Shown here: piece after piece, positions 26,374 through 35,365 of the stretch | Numbering within the stretch: the stretch's first letter is position 1 | How the letters are laid out: every line of letters begins with the position of its first letter | The notes under the pieces: model-generated | Databases searched by the model: none | Told to the model about the DNA's origin: nothing | Seen by the model: only the letters and a program-made list of their open reading frames with translations | Program-made: the position numbers and the translations under genes | Assembly: GCF_030687395.1 (NCBI RefSeq) | Contig: NZ_CP117430.1 | Location: 2,542,001-2,606,000 of the forward strand | Direction of reading: 5' to 3' | DNA length: 64,000 nt | Source: Pseudomonas wuhanensis | Lineage (GTDB): Bacteria; Pseudomonadota; Gammaproteobacteria; Pseudomonadales; Pseudomonadaceae

Positions 26374-26727
26374 TCATGGGAGAACTGACGTTGTTGTTTG
26401 AGCAGCTGGGTATGCACTGTCAAGATCGGTAGCCAGACCCCAATAGCCCAGTTTCAAAAGGTGCTTTTTTAAGCCGAAGATGTAGTTGCTTTCGGGAATG
26501 CGAATTTCTTTGTGGTCACCGTCCCAGTACATTATTTCGACAAATCCTTCAGGGATGAACGCACCTTCAACGGTCCGCTCAAACTCATCGAGATCGGAAC
26601 GAAATCTCATTCCGTAGTAGCCATCATCCCCCACATATCCGTGATGACTTATTGCGTAGCTGGCCAGTTCCTCAGCCTTAGGCCAATCATTGGAAAAAAG
26701 CCAAGACAGAATCTCTGCCTCAGTCAT
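26374..26727 (-). CDS. Hypothetical acidic protein, immunity-like size
   Basis: A 117-residue protein beginning MTEAEILSWLFSNDWPKAEEL, with AGGTG six bases upstream; GTG 26736 is an alternative. It is acidic and aromatic, with no signal or membrane segment (GYVGDDGYYGMRFRSDLDEFER, IMYWDGDHKEIRIPES). I do not recognise the family; size and composition recall immunity proteins of secreted toxins. Its start overlaps the end of the VOC gene by eight bases, so the two are translated together. Confidence 0.6.
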   Translation of the reverse strand: MTEAEILSWLFSNDWPKAEELASYAISHHGYVGDDGYYGMRFRSDLDEFERTVEGAFIPEGFVEIMYWDGDHKEIRIPESNYIFGLKKHLLKLGYWGLATDLDSAYPAAQTTTSVLP

Positions 26728-27133
26728 GGGGAACACCTGATTTATGCATCACCGGTGTGCAGAGTTCCACCAGCGTCCCGTCAGGGCATCGAACGTAGGA
26801 AATGGTTTGCCCCCAGGGCTTGGTGCTTGGGGCGGACATTTCAGTAGCGCCCGCTTGCAGCGCTCTGGCATGAGCCGCTGGAACGTCCTCAGTCACTAGT
26901 CCGACTTCGATGCCTAGCGGTTTGGGGCGCGAGTGTGCCGAAACATGGCCGGTACTGAAGTTCATTGCGGCCAGTTCATTGGCGGCGAATGCCAGTGCAG
27001 TTTCTCCTGTTTCGAGTTCGCCATAGGTGGCGGATTCATGGAGGAATCGAATGTTGAGCCCGAAGGCTGATGAAAAGAACTGAAGTGAGGCAGCAACGTC
27101 CGGGACGTAGATGATCATGTAGCCAAATTTCAT
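26720..27133 (-). CDS. VOC-family protein (glyoxalase superfamily)
   Basis: From ATG 27133 (AAGGA ten bases before) the protein is 137 residues. MKFGYMIIYVPDVAASLQFFSSAFGL is the opening VOC module. GELETGETALAFAANEL and PWGQTISYVRCPDGTLVELCTPV are the later strands with the metal-ligand glutamates. Such small VOC enzymes include fosfomycin-type thiol transferases and dioxygenase-like proteins. It heads a two-gene overlap with the hypothetical gene downstream, and the GFA-family gene lies just upstream on the same strand. Confidence 0.82.
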   Translation of the reverse strand: MKFGYMIIYVPDVAASLQFFSSAFGLNIRFLHESATYGELETGETALAFAANELAAMNFSTGHVSAHSRPKPLGIEVGLVTEDVPAAHARALQAGATEMSAPSTKPWGQTISYVRCPDGTLVELCTPVMHKSGVPHD

Positions 27134-27201
27134 GAGCGAGCATTCCTTGTTGTGCCAATCCAGCACATTGAAGTCGGATGCCTGCTTTCGGCTTTCAGAG
27201 C

Positions 27202-27603
27202 TCACTGGAATTGCGGCCAATGATCCTGAATTTCATACCATGGAGCCTTGGACGCCACCTCGATGTGTTTCTGCTTATCCGAGGTGAATGTAGTGTCCAG
27301 GGCGCCCAGCGCTATCGAGATCCAATTGGAGTATTCACCTTGGTTTCTTGACCAGAACAGCGAAGAGCCGCACTGGGCGCAGAACTGGCGCAATACTGAT
27401 TCAGAGGATCTGTACGACTTGATGCCATCGGCGCCTTGGATGAGGTGCAGATCGCCACGCAATACACTGCCATAGCTGGCGAATGCGGCTCCATGGCTTT
27501 TGCGGCATTGGCTGCAATGGCAGTGAGAAAGCGCTTTTGGTCGTGACCGGATTTCGTATTTGACGGCGCCGCAAAGGCAGCTGCCCTGGAAGACGTCAGT
27601 CAT
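27202..27603 (-). CDS. GFA-family (glutathione-dependent formaldehyde-activating-like) protein
   Basis: A 133-residue protein from ATG 27603. The GFA zinc sites are complete: GSCLCGAVKYE (C-x-C), HCHCSQCRKSHG (C-x-C-x2-C) and FCAQCGSSLFW (C-x2-C). The domain binds two zincs. Only some members act on S-hydroxymethylglutathione; most are of unknown role, so the name is a family label. It is followed on the same strand by the VOC gene. Confidence 0.87.
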   Translation of the reverse strand: MTDVFQGSCLCGAVKYEIRSRPKALSHCHCSQCRKSHGAAFASYGSVLRGDLHLIQGADGIKSYRSSESVLRQFCAQCGSSLFWSRNQGEYSNWISIALGALDTTFTSDKQKHIEVASKAPWYEIQDHWPQFQ

Positions 27604-27644
27604 TTTGGAGCACACCTGAGAACGAAGAGACGGCCATTTAAACC

Positions 27645-27695
27645 GCGAACAGCTTCGGTGTCGACCGGCAGCATCTGGCCGAAAGCAGCTGTTCG
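27645..27695. repeat. Dispersed imperfect inverted repeat, copy 6 (reversed)
   Basis: GCGAACAGCTTCGG at the left and CCGAAAGCAGCTGTTCGC at the right pair around GACCGGCAGCATCTGG. A further CGACCGCTTCCGACCCCGAAC adjoins the right side. It lies in the 212-base gap between the GFA and hydrolase genes, where no gene is seen. Confidence 0.55.
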
Positions 27696-27815
27696 CGACC
27701 GACCGCTTCCGACCCCGAACGCTCATCCCTGGCCAACCGATCTGACAGATTGCGCGCGCGCTAAAACTGCTCCAGCGTTTTTTAGTTGAGCTGCGGCAGT
27801 TCTCGTACCACGAGT

Positions 27816-28868
27816 TTACAAACTGTCTTCTTTGTTGATAGATGACTGAAGAAACTCTGCTATCAGCGATGTAATCTGCTGTTGAATCACCCCACGCGAG
27901 CGAGCGCTGTCGCCATCCCGGCAAATGATGCCATCGCCGGGTACTTCTTCTTCGAGCATTACTTGCGCACCAGGTTTGCACACCGACATGAAGCTGAAAT
28001 GGCTTGCGTCGCTGATTTCGACGTAACGGCTTGACGCTGCAGGCAGGCGTTTGGCCAGGTTGGCAGACTCCAACTCAGCGGGAAGCTCGCGCGAGGGAAC
28101 GCCGGCAGCGATCACCAGTGCGGGTACCGGCAGCGCCGCCAGGCTTGCATCGGTCAGGCCCCGTGAAAGGCCCAAGTCCAATGTAACCACAGCAGTGACG
28201 CGTTTATCGCGCAAATCGGCGGCCAACGCGGCCTTTGATTCTGAGGTGCTTGCGGGGTTTATCTTTCCATAGACGGTGCAACTTGCTAACTGCGGGTGGG
28301 CTTTGCAGTCATGGGCGAAGCGGTCTGGATCGAAACGCGCACCGGCGATCTCCAGGGCGGTCCATCCGCCGAGTGAATGGCCCACCACTGCAATTCGGTC
28401 ATTGGCGACCAAGCCGAATTTTTCAGGTTGAGTCGTGACCCTATCAATGGCTCGGCGCAAATCAACGGGCCGCTGCCATAACTGCGCCGCTGCTTGAGGG
28501 CTACGGTCATGAGTGGTGGTGCCAGGGTGATTGATTGCGGCGACGATGTAACCCCTTTGAGCCAGAGCACTGGCGAGCCAGATCTGGTTGCTCCAGTTCC
28601 CCCTGTATCCGTGGGAGAGCACCAGCAATGGATGCTTGCCAGCAGCTGGCGGCGCGTCACGAACGGCAGAAGCACCGACAAACACCGCATTATCGCCGAT
28701 CAATTCCGTCGCGGCGGTAGTTGCACTGGGGTACCAGACGACCATCTCCAGTGAGCGGTCATTGTGCGGGTCCGACAGTGTGGAAGATTGGAAGCCGACA
28801 GGGTTCTCGTCAGCGAGTGCGATAGTAGTCAGCCAGGTCAACAGCAGGGCGCCGAAAGCTATTTTCAA
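27816..28868 (-). CDS. Secreted alpha/beta hydrolase (dienelactone-hydrolase/PAF-acetylhydrolase-like)
   Basis: Starting at TTG 28868, with AAGGAAG eight bases before, the protein is 350 residues and opens with a signal peptide (KIAFGALLLTWLTTIALA). LLVLSHGYRGNWSNQ supplies the oxyanion region, VVGHSLGGWTALE the nucleophile serine, and ISDASHFSF the catalytic histidine. It resembles predicted dienelactone hydrolases that cleave small esters in the periplasm. Four cysteines in the mature part (KAHPQLASCTVYG, CKPGAQ, IICRDGD) could form disulfides. Confidence 0.82.
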   Translation of the reverse strand: MKIAFGALLLTWLTTIALADENPVGFQSSTLSDPHNDRSLEMVVWYPSATTAATELIGDNAVFVGASAVRDAPPAAGKHPLLVLSHGYRGNWSNQIWLASALAQRGYIVAAINHPGTTTHDRSPQAAAQLWQRPVDLRRAIDRVTTQPEKFGLVANDRIAVVGHSLGGWTALEIAGARFDPDRFAHDCKAHPQLASCTVYGKINPASTSESKAALAADLRDKRVTAVVTLDLGLSRGLTDASLAALPVPALVIAAGVPSRELPAELESANLAKRLPAASSRYVEISDASHFSFMSVCKPGAQVMLEEEVPGDGIICRDGDSARSRGVIQQQITSLIAEFLQSSINKEDSL

Positions 28869-29184
28869 TGTCGTTTCTTCCTTGATTAGACAAGTGCATA
28901 GCAACCTGAACCCGCCGTTAGGCGCATCCATCTTCGTACGGAGTCGAAGCTAATGTGGCTGCATATATAAGCACGAACATTAAAGCCCACATTCGAATCG
29001 CCGCGCATAATTTTCATCGTTAACTCTGTTCGCGGCCTTTAGTGAGAAGGCTGAACGTCTGCTTTTGGGCCCGAAAGCAGACATTAATTCTGCTCCCCCA
29101 AATCCGCAAAACAGGAGCGCGTTATTCCCGGCTCCGTAGCGTAGAATTTCCCAAACGCCAGCCCCCACCCGAGACGGAACCTCA
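28869..29184. other. Intergenic region with one inverted-repeat copy
   Basis: This 316-base stretch between divergent hydrolase and MATE genes holds no convincing gene. At 29055-29085 is a compact copy of the dispersed element, in which GTCTGCTTTTGGGCCCGAAAGCAGAC folds into one hairpin. The rest is presumably promoter sequence for both flanking genes; no clear consensus boxes were identified. Confidence 0.6.
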
Positions 29185-30543
29185 ATGCAAACCCCCACCA
29201 CCCAACACCCCCTCTGGCAAACCTACCTCCTATTCCTCGCTCCCATGGTCCTCTCCAATTTCCTCCAATCCATGTCGGGCACCATCAACAGCATCTACAT
29301 CGGCCAAATGCTCGGCACCCAGGCTCTCGCGGCGGTATCGGGCATGTTCCCCGTGGTGTTCTTCTTCATCGCCCTGGTCATTGGCCTCGGCGCGGGTGCC
29401 GGGGTGTTGATCGGTCAAGCCTGGGGCGCTCGCGAGTTGCATTTGGTGAAGGCGATTGCTGGTTCGACGTTGCTGTTGGGGGCGATGATCGGGTTGGTGG
29501 CGGCGGTGTTGGGGAGTGTGTTCGCCCGGCCGGCGTTGCAGGGTTTGGGCACGCCGGCGGATGTGCTGGACGATGCGGTGGCGTATGCGCATGTGATGAT
29601 GTGGATTTTGCCGTCGCTGTTGGTGTTTGTGTTGTTCACGCAGTTGCTGCGCGGGGTGAGCGATACGGTGTCGCCGTTGTTGGCGCTGGTGGTGTCGACG
29701 TGTGTCGGGCTGGCGCTGACGCCGGCGTTGATTCTCGGGTGGTTGGGGTTGCCGCCGATGGGGATTCAGAGTGCGGCGTGGGCGGGGTTGGCGGGTAATT
29801 TGTCGGCGATGGGGTGGTTGGCGTGGCGATTAATTAGCAAGGGACATCCGTTGGCGCCGGATCGGGAGATGTTTGCGGCAATGCGCCTGGATATGGAGAT
29901 CCTCGGCAAGGTGTTGCGCATCGGGCTGCCGACCGGGTTGCAGATGGTGGTGCTGTCGTTATCGGAGCTGGTGATTCTGGCGCTGGTGAACCAGCATGGT
30001 TCCCAGGCGACGGCGGCGTATGGGGCGGTGACGCAGATCGTCAATTACGTGCAGTTCCCGGCGCTGTCGATTGCGATCACGGCGTCGATCCTTGGCGCGC
30101 AGGCTATCGGGGCCGGACGCATCGAGCGCATGGGGCCGATTTTGCGCACGGGGCTGTTGATCAACGTGTGCCTGACCGGTGGCCTGGTGGTGTTGGGCTA
30201 CCTGTTGTCGCACTGGTTGCTGGGGTTGTTCCTCACGGATGATTCCACCCGGGCGATGGCCGAACACCTGTTGCACATCATGCTCTGGAGCCTGTTGGTG
30301 TTTGGCTTCCAGGCGATTGTCGGCGGCATCATGCGCGCCAGCGGCACGGTGTTGGTGCCGGTGGCGGTTTCGATCGTTTGTGTGGTCGGGGTGCAGTTGC
30401 CGGTGGCGTATTTGCTGGATGCGCGCTTTGGGCTGCAAGGTGTCTGGATGGCGTTTCCGGTGGCATATTTGGGCATGCTGATCCTGCAGACGCTGTATTA
30501 CAAAATGGTCTGGCAGCATCAGAAGATTGAGCGGTTGGTGTAA
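29185..30543 (+). CDS. MATE-family multidrug/cation efflux protein
   Basis: A 452-residue, 12-segment transporter with two similar halves. LFLAPMVLSNFLQSMSGTINSIYIG in the first half mirrors VLRIGLPTGLQMVVLSLSELVILALVN in the second, the duplicated MATE opening. Members extrude cationic drugs and metabolites using sodium or proton gradients. The first 30 codons are unusually rich in C and the rest in G at third positions. It stands alone; the next gene on the same strand begins 143 bases on. Confidence 0.88.
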   Translation: MQTPTTQHPLWQTYLLFLAPMVLSNFLQSMSGTINSIYIGQMLGTQALAAVSGMFPVVFFFIALVIGLGAGAGVLIGQAWGARELHLVKAIAGSTLLLGAMIGLVAAVLGSVFARPALQGLGTPADVLDDAVAYAHVMMWILPSLLVFVLFTQLLRGVSDTVSPLLALVVSTCVGLALTPALILGWLGLPPMGIQSAAWAGLAGNLSAMGWLAWRLISKGHPLAPDREMFAAMRLDMEILGKVLRIGLPTGLQMVVLSLSELVILALVNQHGSQATAAYGAVTQIVNYVQFPALSIAITASILGAQAIGAGRIERMGPILRTGLLINVCLTGGLVVLGYLLSHWLLGLFLTDDSTRAMAEHLLHIMLWSLLVFGFQAIVGGIMRASGTVLVPVAVSIVCVVGVQLPVAYLLDARFGLQGVWMAFPVAYLGMLILQTLYYKMVWQHQKIERLV

Positions 30544-30685
30544 GGAGGGCTTGGCCTCGATGACATAGTCAACGCTGCCTTTCAAATCCGCGAAAGTCGA
30601 CCATAATCTGTTGTGCGCACACAGGCCCGTTAGTTTACGTGTCTTGCTGCGAATGGCAGCAGATTACAGTCCAGGGAGTGGCGCG

Positions 30686-31618
30686 ATGCATTTATGGCAC
30701 GGGGTGGTCACCAAACTGACTAAGGGACGCAAGGCGGCCGTTGTCAAAGATCTGCATAGTAAACAGGAGCAACTGGTCAGCTTCAGCATCAACGCACTCC
30801 TTGAGATAGACTTCGACGATGACGCATTGGTTAACGCCAGTGATAGCGCGCCGTGGGCCAATGCGGACGAACAAAAACTCGTTGAAGTCGGAACCGAAGT
30901 GTTTCTGACAACATTGGTAGACCACTTTCCTACGCGTGCGGACGAAGTGGTTTCCATGAACTTCCGTTATGCCGTCGAGTTGACCTCGGATGAAACGACT
31001 ACCACAGTCCCCAGAGGCGGCGTGGTGGTTATTTATCACGACTTTATCGGTGACCGCAGCAGTGGCGATTCCGGTGAGCTCTTCGCCGGGTCAGTCAGTG
31101 CTTGGTGCAAGGACAAATTGTTTCGGCCGTGCTTTCTCATAAAAGCCGATACCACCCTTGCCGCAGTGATTGCCTCGCTGGAAAAACTCGCCGCCGAGGA
31201 TAAAAAGGGCGCCGTTATCGATACCATTCTGATCGTCACCCATGGTGGCCCAGGACGTCTGTACATCGGCAACCCTGACGATCCTAAGGATGCAAACTTT
31301 ATTGCTGAAGCCGAATCCGGAAAGCTCTATACCAGCGCCCAGTCGTTCGGTGCCAAGCTGCAGAGTCTATTTGGCCCAAGCTTGGCTATCGGTATTTATT
31401 CGTGCGATTTCGTCAAGAACGCCGCAGGCTCCCGGTTGGCGATTGAACTCAGAACGTCTTCAGCCGCCAGGGCGGTGTATGCCGCCAAGGGGACTGTTCT
31501 GCTTATGCCCAACAAAAACGGCCGGCCGACGGCGCTCTGCACCACCTCTCATGTGGTTTACTCGGGGAACAAAATAGAGGGCTATGCGGACGGTCAGATC
31601 CCGATTTTTGATATTTGA
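30686..31618 (+). CDS. Stand-alone protein with caspase/CHAT-like His-Cys dyad
   Basis: From ATG 30686 (AGGGAG eight bases before) the protein is 310 residues. The C-terminal 180 residues alternate strands and helices, with ILIVTHGGPGRLYIG (His186) and IGIYSCDFVKNAAGSRLA (Cys240). An H-G after one core strand and a Cys at the end of the next is the caspase-clan (CD) active-site pattern, as in CHAT and C80-like domains. The N-terminal ~110 residues (MHLWHGVVTKLTKGRKAAVVKD...) look like a small beta domain. There is no signal peptide. No partner gene is seen; the assignment rests on motif and order, not a family match. Confidence 0.6.
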   Translation: MHLWHGVVTKLTKGRKAAVVKDLHSKQEQLVSFSINALLEIDFDDDALVNASDSAPWANADEQKLVEVGTEVFLTTLVDHFPTRADEVVSMNFRYAVELTSDETTTTVPRGGVVVIYHDFIGDRSSGDSGELFAGSVSAWCKDKLFRPCFLIKADTTLAAVIASLEKLAAEDKKGAVIDTILIVTHGGPGRLYIGNPDDPKDANFIAEAESGKLYTSAQSFGAKLQSLFGPSLAIGIYSCDFVKNAAGSRLAIELRTSSAARAVYAAKGTVLLMPNKNGRPTALCTTSHVVYSGNKIEGYADGQIPIFDI

Positions 31619-31639
31619 CCTGGACAAGTTTTAGGAGAG

Positions 31640-31750
31640 GGCGCGTTGGATTGTCGCCCTTCTGGGTCGATCAACATGAAGAGGCCATTCACTGCAAGGA
31701 ACAAACCGTTGAGCGCAACCAGCGCCAAGAGTGCGTGCCAGAGTACTCAT
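31640..31750 (-). pseudogene. Frameshifted, truncated remnant of a small hydrophobic protein
   Basis: A strong GGAGG lies eight bases before ATG 31750, and the reading starts MSTLARTL. One frame over it continues ALLALVALNGLFLAVNGLFM, then LIDPEGRQ, which looks like the N-terminal membrane helix of a small pseudomonad membrane protein. The sequence that should follow is missing; a short unrelated tail runs toward the caspase-like gene. A lost base near 31727 and a 3' truncation would explain it. Confidence 0.4.
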
Positions 31751-31772
31751 GGTGTAAACCTCCGTTTGAGTA

Positions 31773-32522
31773 TCAAACGCAGCTCTTGAGCCAGCTCTCG
31801 AAGCGCGTCGGCCCGACGATGGGGTGCTCTCCCGGCGTGAGCGAATGGTCATTGATTGGCGCACCGAAGTAGGGGACCGTGTCGTCGGCTTGGGCCTGGC
31901 GCGGGTCGTTGGTGTGTTGCAAAAACAGGCGCACGAATTCCACCAGCGGCCAGCGTTCAGGGCCGGCCACTTCCAGGGTCTGATTGCTCGGTGCTCGCAC
32001 GGCGACCTTCGTCAATGCCATCGCGACATCGACTGCAGCAATCGGTTGCAGCTCGGCGGAGGTCAAACGCACGGTGTCGCCTTCCTGCACGCCGGAGTGC
32101 GAAATGGCCCCGATGAATTCGAAGAACTGCGTGGCCCGCAAGATGGTGTAGGGGATGCCCGAGTCTTTGATGAGTTTTTCCTGCGCCATTTTCGCCCGGA
32201 AGTAACCGCTGTCGAGCATGCGCTCGGTGCCCACCACCGACAGGGCGACATGGTGTTTGATGCCGGCGGTTTTCTCGGCAGCGAGCAGGTTACGCCCGCT
32301 GGTCTCGAAGAACTTGAGCACGGCAGCGTCTTCGAAGGAGGGTGAGTTGGCCACGTCGACCACCACGTCGGCGCCTTGCAAAGCGGTTTGCAAGCCTTCG
32401 CCGGTGAGGGCGTTGACGCCGGTGCTCGGTGATGCGGGCAGGGTTTCATGCCCCAGGTCTTGCAGGTTTTTGCAGAGGTGCCTGCCGATCAGCCCGGTGC
32501 CGCCAATGACGACGATTTTCAT
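31773..32522 (-). CDS. NAD(P)H-binding (NmrA-like atypical SDR) protein
   Basis: A 249-residue protein from ATG 32522, preceded by GGGAGA. MKIVVIGGTGLIGRHLCKNL is the G-x-x-G-x-x-G dinucleotide loop. HHVALSVVGTERMLDSGYFRAKMAQEKLI keeps the serine-Y-x-x-x-K positions in part, and YTILRATQFFEF is typical of NmrA-like proteins. Members act as reductases or redox-sensing regulators. It is divergent from the macroglobulin operon. Confidence 0.83.
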   Translation of the reverse strand: MKIVVIGGTGLIGRHLCKNLQDLGHETLPASPSTGVNALTGEGLQTALQGADVVVDVANSPSFEDAAVLKFFETSGRNLLAAEKTAGIKHHVALSVVGTERMLDSGYFRAKMAQEKLIKDSGIPYTILRATQFFEFIGAISHSGVQEGDTVRLTSAELQPIAAVDVAMALTKVAVRAPSNQTLEVAGPERWPLVEFVRLFLQHTNDPRQAQADDTVPYFGAPINDHSLTPGEHPIVGPTRFESWLKSCV

Positions 32523-32842
32523 GACGAGTCTCCCGATGCGCGCGCAGAGATTGCGGTGTGTCTGCCTGGGGCTTTTAATCCTGGAACCATTAAAGACCCG
32601 GAATGAGCTCAATGGCTGCGGGGGCGAGAACTTGTTCGGGTTGTCCGATAAATGGTGCGATCAGCGGGTGTAAGTCGGTGCCCATCGGGTTATCGAATAA
32701 ATGCCTCTATAAGCAGAAAAAGATCGGAAAATTACTCCGCTGGCAATGTTATATTGCCGGCCTGTGGCGTAATGCCAGTCAGATCAAATAACGCGCCGAG
32801 GATCGGGCGCCAGGTTTCGTTATGCATGGCAGGAGGCGTTAC
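32523..32842. promoter_or_regulatory. Leader/promoter region of the macroglobulin operon
   Basis: This 320-base region separates the divergent NmrA-like gene from the six-gene operon. At 32739-32761 is an inverted repeat, GCTGGCAAT-GTTAT-ATTGCCGGC, with nine-base arms and one mismatch, about 80 bases before the first ATG. A GCAGGAGGCG at 32826-32835 forms the ribosome-binding site of the first gene; its exposed AGGA resembles an RsmA/CsrA target. The mag operon of P. aeruginosa is under Gac/Rsm control, so the same is plausible here. No gene is seen. Confidence 0.45.
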
Positions 32843-33634
32843 ATGCGTTGTGTTCTTTCACTGCTGATCACGCTGATCTGCGCCCAGGTGGCATGGGCCG
32901 AGCCCACGGCCGAGTTGTCGGAACCGGTGGGCGGCTGGCGCTATCACGGGCTGCTGGACCGCAGTGAAAACCCTCGAGTCGCCTATCCCACGCCGCCCAT
33001 CGACCGCGGCGTGCAGCGCAATCGCACAATGATCGAAGGCCAGCTCAAAGCCCTCGGCACCCTCCGACCGCCGCACAGCCTGGCGGTCAACGGCAATCCC
33101 CTGAATCTGTACACCGACGACCAAGGGCGTTTTGCCCGGCCGTATGCGTTCGGCGCCGGGTCCAATAGCGTCGAAGTGCGCAGTTCCGAGGGCAAGTCGC
33201 TCAAGCGCGTTCAATTCTATGAAGCCAACAACCTGCGCACGCCGGCACGCATTCGCGTGGTGCTGGGTTGGGACGACCCCAAGGCCGAACTCGATCTGCA
33301 CATCATTACCCCCGACGGCCAGCATGCGTTCTGGGCTCGCCCGGCGATGAGCAACGGCGGTGGCCTGGACCCGGACGGGGTCGATGGCCCCGGTCCGGAA
33401 ATGTTCACCATGACCGCGCCGATGCATGGCACTTATCTGGTTTACGTGAACTATTGGGGCAACTTCGGCAGCGGCGGCTATAACTTCGATGAGACCAGCA
33501 ACCAGAACGAGGTGATCACCTCGCAAATCAATCTGGTGCTCAACGAAAACACCGTCGACGAAAAACGCGAGACCTTCATCGTGCCTTTGCGGGCGATCGG
33601 CGACCTGCTGCTGGTCAAGACTTTCAACTATTAA
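32843..33634 (+). CDS. magA: MagA/YfaP-like DUF2135 periplasmic protein
   Basis: A 263-residue secreted protein. ATG 32843 is chosen for the AGGAGG six bases before it; the signal peptide is MRCVLSLLITLICAQVAWA. The DUF2135 core is VLGWDDPKAELDLHIITPDG with a following GPGPEMFTM and GTYLVYVNYWGN. The domain looks like a calcium-type beta-sandwich with the D-x-D-L-H...T-P-D-G motif. It heads the six-gene macroglobulin operon and is a paralogue of the last gene. It probably assembles with the macroglobulin in the periplasm; that role is inferred. Confidence 0.85.
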   Translation: MRCVLSLLITLICAQVAWAEPTAELSEPVGGWRYHGLLDRSENPRVAYPTPPIDRGVQRNRTMIEGQLKALGTLRPPHSLAVNGNPLNLYTDDQGRFARPYAFGAGSNSVEVRSSEGKSLKRVQFYEANNLRTPARIRVVLGWDDPKAELDLHIITPDGQHAFWARPAMSNGGGLDPDGVDGPGPEMFTMTAPMHGTYLVYVNYWGNFGSGGYNFDETSNQNEVITSQINLVLNENTVDEKRETFIVPLRAIGDLLLVKTFNY

Positions 33635-33667
33635 ACATCCCGCACCACGGATGAATTGGGTTTGAAC

Positions 33668-35365
33668 ATGAGTGATAACACTGTTTCCCCGGCCGCCAAC
33701 ACTTCCCGTCGCTGGCCGGCGCTGGTAATCGGGCTGTGCCTGGTAGCCGGCGTGGCAGGCGGGTTGGGTTGGTTTCTGAACAAACCCAAGGCTCCGCCTG
33801 CGGAACTGGCCAGTGACAAACTGGGCATGAGCCGGCCAGACGGGTTGCTCGAAACCCATTCCCTGAGCCAGTTGCCCAAGGATTTGCTGGCCGTGCCGTT
33901 TCTCAAGGAAACCCTGACCGAAGATTTCGTCTTCTATTACGAAGCCCACGCCGACCGTCTCGGCCTGATCGGCAGTCTGCGGCGGATTATTTACGAGCAT
34001 GACTTGAAGTTGCAGGACAGCCTGATCGAGCAGATGTTCGATCAACCGGCGGATGTGGCGCTGTGGCGCGGGGCGGATGGGCGACTCAAGGATTTCCTGT
34101 TGGTGATGGATCGCGGCGGGCTGGCCAAGGTGCTGGAGCCACTGGCTAAAGTGGCGCTGGGTGATACGCAGCTGAGCAAACTCAGCGAGGTGAAAGTCGG
34201 CGCCGACGCCGTCACGCTTTATCAGCTCAACTACAACGCCAGCAAGTCATTGGTGTTCGCTTCCCATGGCGACAAACTGGTGGTGCTGTCCAATCCGGCC
34301 AAGCTCTACGATCCGGAAAACGGCGCATCAGAGGACACCGGCAGCGTTTCGACCAAGGCCATCGCCGCCTTGCTCAACGGCGACAAACTGTTCCCCGAAG
34401 CCTTCGGCCTGCCACCGCGTACGCCCGAGGTAAAACAACGCCTCTCGGTCAATTCCAGCGTTTTGGCCATGGGTTATCAGCGCTTCATCCCGAATTTCGC
34501 CGGCCTGCGATTCGACATGGACGACAAGGGCTGGCACAGCTTCCTCGCCATGGATGAACTGGAAAACCAGCCGGACTTCGACTTCAAACCGATCTGGCAA
34601 GCCATGCCGATGGGCGCCAGCGCCTGCGTGGCCTTGCCATTGGCCGCCGAACAACAGAAACCGCTGCTGGTGAAACTCGGCGCCGACGACGCCGTGGCCC
34701 AAGCCCTGACCGAACACATGGCCGGTGCCGCCGGCTTGTGCTGGTACGCCGATTCGCGGCTGTACACGCCGCTGCTGGTGGCCAGCCTGAATGACGATGA
34801 CAGCGCCAAACTCGACGGCGACCTGGGCAACCTGTTCGGCTCGATGGTCGGCGCCTACGAAGGCAAGGTCGCTGAGCATGCGTTCCCGGTGGTCGAGAAG
34901 CAGGAAGGTAATACCCATCAGTGGCAGCGCCAGGTCAGCTCCAACTTCGGTCCCTATAAGGCCAAGGATGCCGAGCAACCGGACGCGATCACCGGCAAAG
35001 CCTTTATGCGCGTGAGCCTGGCTCGCCACGGTTCGACGCTGCTGTTCTCCCTCGACGACAAATTGGTCGACAAAGCTCTCGGCACCCTCGACAAACGTTT
35101 CCCGCCGCTGGCTGACGTGCTGCCCAAAGACCTGCTGATGCCGATCTATTTCGGCCCCGATTCCATGGCGCAACTGATGCAGCAGGAAACCCTCGACAGC
35201 CTGCCGCAGGACATGGAGCCGGTGTTCTACAACGCCGCACAAACCTACCTGATCCCAAAACTGCGCACCCTCGGCGGCTACGGCAAATACGCCCTGACGT
35301 TGCCCAAAGGCAGCGAGCCCGACGGCCACTGGCAGTGGCTGCCGCTGGAGTGGAAAGCCCTGTGA
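33668..35365 (+). CDS. magB: MagB/YfaA-like DUF2138 protein
   Basis: A 565-residue protein from ATG 33668. It has an N-terminal membrane anchor ([22 protein letters not shown]) and a long periplasmic part. Conserved DUF2138 stretches include [25 protein letters not shown] and [21 protein letters not shown]. No enzyme motif is apparent. The 3' end overlaps the next gene (GTGA), so translation is coupled. By position it corresponds to magB of P. aeruginosa and yfaA of E. coli. It may hold the macroglobulin complex at the inner membrane. Confidence 0.85.
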   Translation: MSDNTVSPAANTSRRWPALVIGLCLVAGVAGGLGWFLNKPKAPPAELASDKLGMSRPDGLLETHSLSQLPKDLLAVPFLKETLTEDFVFYYEAHADRLGLIGSLRRIIYEHDLKLQDSLIEQMFDQPADVALWRGADGRLKDFLLVMDRGGLAKVLEPLAKVALGDTQLSKLSEVKVGADAVTLYQLNYNASKSLVFASHGDKLVVLSNPAKLYDPENGASEDTGSVSTKAIAALLNGDKLFPEAFGLPPRTPEVKQRLSVNSSVLAMGYQRFIPNFAGLRFDMDDKGWHSFLAMDELENQPDFDFKPIWQAMPMGASACVALPLAAEQQKPLLVKLGADDAVAQALTEHMAGAAGLCWYADSRLYTPLLVASLNDDDSAKLDGDLGNLFGSMVGAYEGKVAEHAFPVVEKQEGNTHQWQRQVSSNFGPYKAKDAEQPDAITGKAFMRVSLARHGSTLLFSLDDKLVDKALGTLDKRFPPLADVLPKDLLMPIYFGPDSMAQLMQQETLDSLPQDMEPVFYNAAQTYLIPKLRTLGGYGKYALTLPKGSEPDGHWQWLPLEWKAL

